From the NCBI GenBank assembly GCA_036172665.1, contig CM069876.1, positions 558,001 to 622,000 on the forward strand: a stretch of 64,000 bases of DNA. Reading direction: 5' to 3'. The translations under genes were made by a program, and so were the position numbers. Source of the DNA: Prosopocoilus inquinatus (Eukaryota; Arthropoda; Insecta; Coleoptera; Lucanidae). Of the stretch, positions 28,401 to 40,400 are shown in pieces; position 1 is the stretch's first letter, and each line of letters opens with the position of its first letter. The notes beneath the pieces were generated by a model. It saw only the letters and a program-made list of their open reading frames with translations, ran no database searches and was not told the origin of the DNA.

Positions 28401-31400
28401 CACAGGGGGGCTAATATTCATAGTTCTTGAGATAAAATGCATTGAAGATTCAGATATAAATTGATTGATGGACACTAAAACAACTGTATTGCGTCACAAG
28501 AGCAAAACAGAACGAAACACCAACGTTTACCTTGAAATTAAACTGTAAAACGATTTCATTTATGGCTTTCCCTTGAAAAAAATGTATAATACGCAAATCG
28601 TTTATCATTTACTCTACACTAATGACGATCACTTACTTTCTGTGTGTTGCATACGTCCTTGGACACGTTATATGTATACCGTGTGTCCATTTTGATTACG
28701 CACCATAGGAATTTCTATGCATTTTTTTTAAACCGTAAATTTCTGCTTTCCTATCGAATCTATCATAAAGCATTAAACGGCATAATACGTAGCTTTGTAT
28801 TATGCAATAACTAAGACTATCCTTAGTACATTAAAAAAAACATAGGCTTTCAAAATTAAAAATTAAATTAAATTCACAGACATTTTTAAATTCCACAGTT
28901 TAGATCAAGCAGGCAAACGTCTAATTGACAGTAGCTTTACTGTATTTTAAACTTTCGTAATCGGAAATAGATACACCAGACATTCATATTAACAAATCTT
29001 TATTTATAAATAAGAATAATAAAAATTGTTCTACACTAATTGCCCAAATAATAGTCACATTTCTGTTTGATTACGTGTTCGATAATACGACACAACAAAC
29101 AATTTGGAATAGTATTTATTATCTTTTAAAAAAATAAATAATACGAATTATGTTCGAAAATCAGTAAAGCATGACAACTAGAAGTTTGCCTGCTTCATCG
29201 AAACTACGATACTGAATAATGTCTGCTAATTAAATTTTTTATTTTTTTATTTTGAAAGCCCGTGTATTTGAAAACATACTAATAATGGTTTTAGTTAATG
29301 CATAACACAAAGCTGCGTATTATGTCGTTTACTGCTTTATGATAAATTTGATAGGAACGCAGGAATTTACAATTAAAGAAAAATGCATTGAAATTCCTAT
29401 GGTGCGTAATCAAAGTGAACACATGGTATGTTTAAAAGGGGAAATTAAGCAAATTAAGCGTTAACTTCAGTTTGTACATCATGTAAGTACAGAGTTTATA
29501 GTTTAGAAAAATCAAATTCTATGACGTAGGACACCGTTGGGGAACCACCATAGATAAAAAAAATCTTTGAAAAATACTTGTTAGTGTATTGACGTAGATA
29601 GTTACCTAGAAGTGGATACCTTAGATAAGTAAACTAAAGAAGCATTAAGTTTCAATACACGTATGTATCTTATCAGTATAAACAGCGATAGTATTAAAAA
29701 AAATGCTTTCCACTTTTGCACTATTAACGATGCAAGGTTAGCAGGTTATGTGTTCTATAATTGGCAAATATGATCTGATTATTAACTTCGATCTACATGT
29801 TCGTCAGATTTGGTAATCGTTTACGTATTATTAGCGTGACTAGGTATCTCCCGCATTTTATTCAAGCGTATTCAATGAGTGTCAAGTTATGCGATAATTT
29901 TGCACTAGAGCAATTACCGATTATTTGCACTAGTGCATTTTTTGATAGTTATTCTTAATGCACGGTTTTCAAAATTTTATAAATTAATTTATTTATAGTA
30001 ATTAATTGTACAATTATGGCACCATGTGTTTTTTTTTAAATTCCGTAAGGGGTGGCTATGGAAAATAAAATTCATATCCACATCGTAGCTTGATTCAAAA
30101 ACGTTCATTTTTGACGTCTAACGATATTAACTTGAAAACTTTAAAGCTGAGAAAGTATGAAGTGATTAAGTTTAATTATATTAGTTAGCTTCGGTTATTG
30201 TCTGATTGTATCAGACAATATTTGAGACCGATTATCCTTCTTCGAGGAGTACCATAAAATCGAGGAGGAAAGGTCCTAAACCTTTCCTAATTTAAGTTAC
30301 TTCGTAAAAATACAAATAATAAGCAAGTTAGCTATTGTAGCGACTTCTCACGAACAACCTGTATGTATAAGCGCAAACAGATACATTTAAACAGTTTAAA
30401 TTTGGCGACCGCTAACTGCGAACAACTTGAACTAGTAAACGGAGAAATGTTACAGTGTAAAATAAGTGTTATATATTATTATTAGTGTAGTCACTGTTGT
30501 GCAACCGTTTGTGTTTAAACAAAATGTTTGAAATTAGTCGGCGATTATTATTAGCGAACCACGTAACAATACAGGGAGATTCAGGCAACACATTCATTAA
30601 AAGTTTACAGACTTCTCCTTTGAATTTCTGTTTCACATTTTACAATTATAAGTTAACGATAAGGATCTATCAAAATATAATATTTTCAATTTTCAGACAC
30701 TTCCGCTTATACCTGTCAACTTTCTTATTTTAAATGGAATACCCCATCTTTTAATGCATTTTTGAAATCTTCATAAAATTCTAAAAATATTTTGTACAAC
30801 TTGTGATACAAGAAAAATTAACCGTTTCCGAGATATTTTCATTCTTTAAAAATAACTCAGACTTGCAGAACCTTGGTTATGATACTGCCATCTTTGTGCA
30901 TCAAAAACCATGATGTCCATTTTTGGCCTGTAGTAGGCTACAGTAACATTCTTTCAGATAATATCCAGTTTTACACTTGATTGCTTACAGGCCGGTTGAA
31001 AAGTAACTTCTATTCGAACTAATTTCAACTGTCGAAAAGTCATGTTTTTTAAATGGAACGTCTAGTATATTTTTATACCATGTGACTCAGGATTAAATAT
31101 CCTTTCGTCCTGCATTAGCATTCCCTGTACCTATCTCTTATAGTTCACTCGTTATCGATGATTTCTTTTTAACACGTAATATTTTCCATTTTTCAGTATT
31201 ATTTTTAAATAGTGAGCAATGAAAACTAGAGAAATTATAATATTTGAAATCATGATAAAAAATCGACAATTCAAGAAGTTAATAAAAAAAGTTGTTATAT
31301 CGAGGAAAATACGTTATTACTTAGATACAGTAGAAAGTTATTACTAATAAATAATAGCCGAGGACAACTTAGAGCCAATATTATAACCAACAATTTGTGT

Positions 31401-34400
31401 ATTATTTTTAATATTTTTGATTTATTTATTAGTTTTCATAAAATTTTGTATTCTAAGTGTAAATTTCTTCTTGTAAATGTGTAAATAGTCCAAGAATTCT
31501 AATACATGCGGCATATGTAAACAAAAAGTTCAGATGATAGATGTGTATTTAAATATTATTTGTCGATTTTTAAAATGAAATTGAAATTACAGTCACAAAT
31601 TAATTTAAAAAGCCTCAGTTTGTTAAATTTTCATAGTACACTATTCAGGAATAATACTGAAAAATTGATGTGTCAAAGAGAAAATCATGAATAGAAAGAG
31701 AAAGGTAAGAGATGGGTATAGGGAATGCTAATACAGTTCGAAGGAACATTTTATTCTGATTCTCACGGTATAAAAAATACTGGGTGTTCTATTAAAAAAA
31801 ATGACTTCGACAGTTGAAATCAGTTCGAATAGAAGTTACTTTTCAACCAACCTGTAAACGATTTTGTGTAAAATTAGGTATGAGCTGAAAGCTTATGAGC
31901 ATAGCCTACCACAGGCCAAAAATTGAAATTATGGCTTTTGTTACACAAAGATGGCAGCATCATAAACAAGGTACTGCAACTTTGAACTTTTTTTAAAAAA
32001 TGGAAATATCTCTAAAACGGCTAATTTTTCTTGTATCACATGTTACACAAAATATTTTTAGAATTTCATGAAGATTTCAGAAATGCAACAAAAGATGGGG
32101 TATTACATTTAAAATAAGAAAGTTGACAGCAACTTCCGGTACAAGCAGAAGTGTCCGAAAGTTGGAAATATTATATTTTAAGAGACCATTACAGCTAACT
32201 TATAACCGCAAAATATGAAACAGAAATTCAAAGCGAAAGTTCGTAAAGTTTTAATGAATGAGCTGCCTGAATCTCCCTGTATTGTATGGTCCTAAATGAG
32301 TAATAAATAATTACGAAATCTTGACCAATACAAAAAGAAGTCTTTTTGTAGGTGTTAATCCCGATTAAAAAAAAATAATTCTGAATTTATTACCCATTTA
32401 TAATGTCGACTCTTCCAGTTTGAATACGTTGGGTGTGCCAGTTTCGTGCTTTCAAATATCTGTTAACCGTCAATACTTTTTACATTACTCCGTACCTTTT
32501 ATTTGCTTTGTCATCAGTTGTAACGTGCAAAGGTCTTTTTCAAGATTTAAAGAACTTCTGAGCGCAAAACGGAATCAATTTTCGGAGGAGAATTTAGAGA
32601 AATACCCAATCATACACGATTATTACTTAATTGAAAATGATAGAGTCATTTTTACTGTTAAATTAAGTAAACATCGATTTGATAATTAATTTTTAACAAT
32701 GATCTTCAAATTTAGTACGTCTAAAGTCCGCGGGATTTACAACGATACATAGGCATATGCAAATGGAATTTTTCGAAGATCGGATCCGTTGATAGATCAG
32801 ATCTTATGATTCGTAAAGTGCGTGGTCCGTCGGATTTAGTCTTTTCTGTGCCCACTAACGAATAATTAAGAATTTGTAATATTGGCGGATTAGGTCCGAT
32901 GACGGGACAAATCCCTCCGTGTGTTGAACTAAAATCCTTTTCTTTTTTAAAGTAATTGGATCTAGATGCAAGTATCTAGATACAGTATCTAAATACTTTT
33001 TGAGTATCTAGATGCATATCTCAGATACTACTAAAAAAATGTAACTGTATCTGCATCTAGATACAATTACAGTGTATCTATTCATTTGAGATACTAAGAT
33101 ACATTTTAGTCACATTTTGAACTTCCATAAAAACAGCAGACCTTGGCGGAAATGCAACCTCCGATTTTACAGTATCTTTCTTTTGATTTTCCCCTGGTGT
33201 TAATTACGTTTTCCAGTTTGTCAAAGGACCGTTCTATTTAAAATGCGATTTGATAGTTCAGAAACTTGAAAATTATTTTAAAAATTGGGAAAGATAATTG
33301 ACAAAACGAGAAAATCAAAAGGAAAAGACTGTATTGTTGATTTTATCAACTTTTCTTGATTATGGGAACGCTCTCTTAGCTACAACAAGGTTGCAACTAA
33401 GGATCCTAGATTCATTTGACATTTAACTTGTTTGATACGGAAGTAGAGTCATTTCTGTTGATAACTTTATATTTTACGTTGACTTAACTTGGTTTTATAC
33501 AAAACCAGGTAATTACTTATCAGCTTATTGATCAACTTAATTACAAAGATAAATTTTCTGTTTAAAAAGATGTACTGCTGAAAAGAATTGTGAAAATTAT
33601 CACAGATTTTAGTGTGTACCTTATTCACATATTTATACGAAAGCTTCACTAATTTTCATAAAAAAAAAGTCGATTTGGATCGCAAATAATACCGTATTTC
33701 CACTATTGCATATGTTATTGAATTTTACCCTTGCAAGTATCTTGATAAACTGCAGATACTTTCTTTTGTATCTGTATCTGTATCTAGATATTTTCCGGAA
33801 AAAGTATCTGTGTCTGGATCTAGATACATATTTGTGAAAGTATCTGTATCTGCATCTAGATACATATTTGTGAAAGTATCTGCATCTGTATCTAGATACT
33901 ATTAGAAATGTATCTTTAACAACACTGCCGGTGGCTATTGGTGAGTTCATCAAATTAACTCATTGCTGAACTTATTGATGAATTCATCGAGGAACTAATC
34001 AATGACTTTAATCGGCGAAATAATCGATGATCTCATCGATGAACTAATTGATGGCTTCATCGGTGATAATCTTATCGGTGAGCTCAACGGTGAACTCGTC
34101 GATGAGCTTATCGATGCATTATCGGTGCATTAATCGATGAATCAATCTATGAGCTCATCGGTGAAGTAATCGTTGAACTAATCGGTGAACCTATCAATGA
34201 GCTCAACGGTGAACTAATCGATGAACTCATCGGCAAACCTATAGATGAACTCATCGATGAGCTAATCGGTGAGCTCATCGGTGAGCTCATCGATGAACCA
34301 ATCTTTGATCCGTCAGTCCTGATCCTTCCGTAATTTTGAAACAGTGAATACAGTACGTCGTATCTGGTTTATCGGACGTTCCTGATCCTAGAACTTTTAA

Positions 34401-37400
34401 AAATTCCTTTCGTATATCCCTACCTACAGGTATTCGTTACAGCGGACTCTGTACGGACACGTAAAGAACCTCGGCATAGCGCTTCTGAGGTCGCTTTCAG
34501 ACGAGTCTGTACAGCATCGGCGGGACCTCGGTGCGACACGCCGAGACCATGTTGTACCCGTAAAAATAAATAGCCGCGTACACTTCTGCTATAAAGTTTT
34601 CGGAGTACGAGACATGCCACTGGCAGTAAGAAATTTTATGCTTTGCAATTATGAACCTTATAGCTTTTACAACCGTACCTGCTACCCCGATAATAAAACC
34701 GGTCATCGCAAACACAGCGATTTAACACAGATGCGAACTTATTCAACCAACTTAAATAATCTGCTAGAAAGACTTTCATTGTAGTTGGATGGATAAGAAA
34801 TTTAACAAAATTTATTTTCTAAATATTATAACATGTGTAGTAAATAATGTGTGCATTATGAAATTAAAATTTCTGAAACTTTGGCAATTGAAATTAAATA
34901 AGTCAATAAAATAAAATCTGTTATTTTTCGTTAATTAAATTTAACTTTCTAGTTTCATTAAATACACATATGTTTTGCAACTAATTAATAGTTTTGTTGA
35001 GCAGAACTTCTTAGCATTTATATTATTACAATAAGAAACAAATTTAAATAATCTAGCTCATTCTATATATTTTTTCAAATACTCAAAAATCATTCACATA
35101 TTTTCACAAAATAAATGTTATACGATTTAATCATTTTCTCTTAACTTCTAGATTAATGAAAACTTGGCAAACTTTGTGGATGAACTTTTCAACTTATTTT
35201 ACTGATGTCAGATTTGAGAAGAAACTAAAAAGAAGAATATTATTTTTTCCTCTGTGGCGTAGAATGAAATATGTATATTATTTTTAACGCAAGTATTGCA
35301 ATTTTTAAGTATTACACATATCATTCTATATTCTAGGAGTTTAATACTATATATGTTAAGTTTCCTAAATTTGTATGATTCTGAATAATTTTAATGAGTT
35401 AATTATTCGATCAATAAGTATCATCAGTAAACTTATTATTTAAATGAAGTTAAGTTATTTTAAATTTATTTCACTGTAAATTCTTACAATATTATATGAT
35501 ACCGTATAAAAAAGAATAACATACACTGGAAAAAGTATTCAAGACATTATTATTGAGAACAACGAAAAACTTATTACAAGTAAAAACAAAACTAAAGTAA
35601 AAATTAACAAAACAATAATTCACGTATATATTTTTTAGTAAAAACATTTTAACTGTTTCAAATGTCCTTCACGTTTTAAATACTAATGCCAAACGATTAT
35701 CAAATTCTTTCATAGTATTTTTTTAAATATTTCAGACATAATTCATGACATTCATAACTGACATTAACATCATATTTGTTTTATTGAAACTTGTTTGCAT
35801 ATTCTGCCATGCATTGACATGTTTTTTTTTATAACTGAACCTGGGAATATTTACCTTTTATGTTTAGAGTTAATAAAATAAGTCACGGTATGTATAGGTG
35901 CTTCATTTTAGGATCCGCAGAAAAACATAACAGCATAAAAGTCATAGGTTTTTATACGTGATATCTCTTTATCACAAAGAACAAAAGGGTATCATAAAAC
36001 AGAGGTTCGGTAAAATGAAACATAATTTTTCTTGATGTCGAAAATATTTTACATGAATAGGTTTCTTGACATGTGAATAAGACGTGTATGATAAAATTGA
36101 ATTGAAAATATCAATGTATTAACATTTATAAAATAAAGATGACGTGAAAAAATGTAAAATATAACGGAAATGCTTAAATAGCATAATAGAAACCGCTTAA
36201 ATAGCGACATCCTGCGATCGCTTCTGCTGACGAAGTCCCAAATAGGATTGAAACAGCTGTACAGAGGAACGGGACAAAATAACTAGAATCAAAATTGTGA
36301 GGTCTTCTATTTACTTAAAAATAAATAAAATCGAACATATGTCCTAATTGTTATTATTTTCTTAAAATTATGTGAGCTTTCCGTATGGCAAAGCTTGTCG
36401 GTGAGCTAATAAATCACCCTGTATTTCATATTTACTAAAAATCTATTTATGTATTTCTCGTAATGAAAATTTTAGAATCCACAGAAAAACATACACAAAC
36501 TACAAACGAATAAAATTTTTGTGAAGTCAAACAAACCAGAAGTGTATAAAGGCAGAAATTTGGTATAATTATAATTTTTCAGATTAATTAACATCGTCGA
36601 TCCTTTATAGCAATTTAACATTTATATGTCTTTATAATATGATCTAAAATCCTGTTATTTAACAAGATAAAATATTCTAATTTAAAAAAAAAACATTTTT
36701 TGTTCAAATTTTAAGTTAAAGCAAAAGAGAACAAACAAATTCGCCACCGCGTCCGCGTTCGCAACCGCGCGTCGCCTCAATAAATACTCGGAACCAAATA
36801 CTGGCAACGAAATTCAACAAACCATAAACATCTGCACCGGCCGGGGTTTAATAGGACCTAAGTAAACAACCCTCCTATCGGGGTGCGGAGAAAGTGTCTC
36901 TGTTCCTTAAGGTTCGAAACATATTAGGCCCGTTTCAATAAGTTTCAAATTCGAACGATTTTATTGCTTTTCATTTCGAAACTTTTAAGCATTAGTGTAC
37001 AAACGGGTCTGCAAAGCTCTGTAGCGGGGCTGCATGTTTTCGTTATGCAGCTTATCGGCAAATTTCAAATGCGACACGCAATATTTACCGAGTAACGATG
37101 TCGCAGAGAATGCGATAGCGAATGATTATTTTATGTGTACGTGAAAGTTAACTGCGGTACAACATCGTTCCTGCATGTTGTGCCGATGTTGTACTGTATC
37201 CATTCCGACCCGTCTGAAATCGCTCGAAAGAGCCAGAATACGAGTTTTTGAAGTTTTTATTAAAATCTACCGTCTACCGACTCGTGGCGGTTTTGGCTCG
37301 CGCTCTAAGTCTGTCACGAGCAGGGAACGTCGGATAAGTATGTGCGTGTATGCCTAGATAATAGTGGCTAATTGTCTCGCCATGTCGGCACCTAAGCGCG

Positions 37401-40400
37401 ACATGGCGAGACAATTAGCCATCTATTATCTAGATGCTGTACCGACTCGTCTGAAAACGGCCTGATTCGGCTGGCCGACCCGCGTGCTATCGTTATTCCG
37501 TAAAAATTCCTCTGTCTGGTAATGAATTTTTTTTATTGTACTAAACAATTATAATTAATTAATATTATAACTGAAGCACTTTTAATTACATTTAAATCGT
37601 GAAGTCAGGTAGTTTTGAGAATGATTCGTCTATAATTGCCTAAAAAGTCGTTCTTGATTAGATCCACAGTACTGATTAGATAGCTAACAACTTACAATTC
37701 ATAAATCACTGTACGGCTAACTTCGATGCTTTATTTCATATTGACAAAAAGATATTAAGGAAACGCAAACATGTTCTGGAATGCGTAGTAATTTTGTAAA
37801 TTCCTACCGCCGAAAATCTTTAAAATGTTTCTCGACGTTTTACTCTATCGATGGGCAGTTTCTTTAATACAGGAAATCTTTGATAAAAGTATAACTAATA
37901 CAGCAAATCTTTGATAAAAGTGACTAATTTCAAAGTTTCCAGAGTTCCACAGAAGAAACAATTCCCAAAATGAAGTTATGAAAAATTTAAGGAGTGATTA
38001 TTTGATGATTTAAAAAAAAATCACTTACTTTCGAAGGTGTGTGGTTATGGTTTATGGTAATAAAGTAAATATCGTTACAATTATCTCTCAATTGATCATC
38101 AACTAAGAAATATTAGATAAAGATCATCATGACTCATTTTCTGTTAGTCCTAAAAAGAAATTAATAATGAAAGTTCGACCCCTAATTTTCACGGAAACAT
38201 CGATTTAGTAAAATTTATATTGTTCTCAGAAATTCGATCAATTATATACAGTATGTCCTCGGATTGAGTTCGCGATACGTATAATGCACCAAAAATTTTT
38301 GAATTTAGGTTTCATGTTTTGCAATTCAGGTCTGCTAGGTGCGAAATGAATTTGTGTCAAATTTGACCTCGAAAATATTCAAGGGGGCGGAATTAACACA
38401 AGAAGAAGTAAAATATGCGTAGGCAAAGTTGTGTTGTGCATAATGATTCACATTTGCAATTATAGAAATACACCAAATTTCAACGTCCTATCATTCATTC
38501 GTTTTTCTTTCTACTTCATAATTTCCTCATTTTTAATATAATTATTTTTTGTTCATCTGCATATGTTAAGTGATACAATTCAATTTTTCTCACTTTTTTC
38601 ATATTATACGTTCAGTTTTCGCTTTTTTTAGATTTAATTTTATTAAAACATGAGTGTTATAGTATTGTTAACGTCTTGTATCATTGATCTAAGTTACAGC
38701 GATTGCCTTTTGTTTGTGAGATTTGTTGTTTTCTTTGTTGCGTGCACGAAGCATATTCTGTTTTCCTTTTTCTTTTTTTAAGCGTTCGATTTTTTTTCTT
38801 CAACTTTCCTTCGTACAGACTTTCTTTTTAGTTTGATTAATTTCTTTGGTTTCAGTTTAAGCATTCGTTTTTTTTGTTTGCCATAAATCGATATTTTCAG
38901 TTTCTACAATTTTTTTTTTTATTTATCACTTGCGCAAGTCATTTTCATTTCCTTTAACAATATCGTTCAATTGTCTTTTGCTTTTTTTGTTTAATTTACG
39001 GTTAGTTACTTTTTCCTATTTTGTTCTCAAGTTGCCTTCTTTTATCCAAATCAGGGTTAGGTTTTTTTTATTTTAAGTGATTTTTTGGTTTAAATTTAAG
39101 AGTTCGCGTTTTGTTTCTGAATTTTGTTCTTTTCTTCAAAATTTTCGAAGAAGAGAATCCCGCCTTTTGTCTTCGATTTTTAATTTGATTGGGTTTGAGA
39201 TTTCATCTTATTAATTAAAACGATCGTCTTTTGTTTCTGAAATTTATTAATTTTTTGTTTGTTCCTTGTGCAAAGAACGTCCTGTTTGTTTTTTCATTTT
39301 TTTTAGCAAGAGCGTTCGGTCTTTTGTTTTTGCTACTTTATTTTACTTTTACAATTTTTCCGATTTTTTCTTCAATTTGCCCTTGTTCATTTCAGGATTA
39401 GATTTTTTCTTTATTTTGACAGACATTTTGTTTAAGTTTAAGCGGTCGCTTTTGTTTCTGAAATTTGTTTTCGTTTTTCTTTCCAAATTTTCGAAAGAGA
39501 ATCCTTCGCACGGTACTTCCAATCGTGTGTTCGATTTTTATTATTTGATTGATTTTCTTGTTTCGAAAAATTAAAGCGATGGTCTTTTGTTTCTGCAAAT
39601 TTTTTTGTTTCTTTTTTATTTGTCGCTCGCGCAAAGAATTTTCTGTGTTTCTTTTTTCATTTTATTTAGAAACATGATTCGATATTCTTTTATTTTTTGT
39701 TCCTTTTTTTTTCTATTAACATTTTATTAATTTTTCCGACTTTTTTATCAATTCGACGAGTTGTAAGAAATTAACGCCGTCAGGTGCTAACAGAGGTGGA
39801 CTATTATTTGAATAATCATTTTTTATTTGTATTTTGGTCAATAAATATGTATGTATATGGCGTTAATATTTTATTTTATTTATATGTGATTAGTAATCTT
39901 CCTAATTTGCCGATTTTTCTTTTTTTTTATCAAGGGTTTCTTGGTTCTTTTCCTTAATTAATTTAATTACGCTAACATATCCTTTCCTTTAATTTATGAA
40001 TATTAGAACTGTTAAATCAAGGGAAACAGGAGTAATGAAAATGTAAATAATTGTGAATGCAGGCACAAAATGGCGAAGCTTTAGCATTTGGTAACTATCT
40101 ATCTAGTAAATTAATTAAAAAAATAACTTTTTTGTTAACTTAATGTTCACCTTTTTTAAAAAATTTTGAATGTTCTTTGCACTCTTCTAGCCAATGATTA
40201 ACACTAATTAATTCCTTATTGAATGAATCCAAAATTTTTACGAAGAAACTTTTTCGCTTCTCTAGATCAATTAGACTACCAGTGGTGGTTCGTCGAGGTG
40301 GGTAACTACTAAAGTTGCACGTTATAGTTCCTCGTCGGGACAGCCCCGAAAAACAAATTTGTTTGAAAAATGCACCCACTTTTCCCTTTGCAGTTGTTGT

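Noticed and set aside
33633..33953. Open frame rich in Arg/Tyr/Ser ([12 protein letters not shown] type)
   Set aside because: It is the translation of the TATCTAGATAC/TATCTGTATC repeat array, not a protein gene.
33937..34316. LIDE/LIGE tetrapeptide repeat protein
   Set aside because: The 12-bp array gives this reading automatically, and stops and frame slips break it.
34420..34715. Minus-strand open frames of 66 and 72 codons
   Set aside because: Overlapping frames over a G+C-richer repeat with relatives near 37.2-37.5 kb; no motif.
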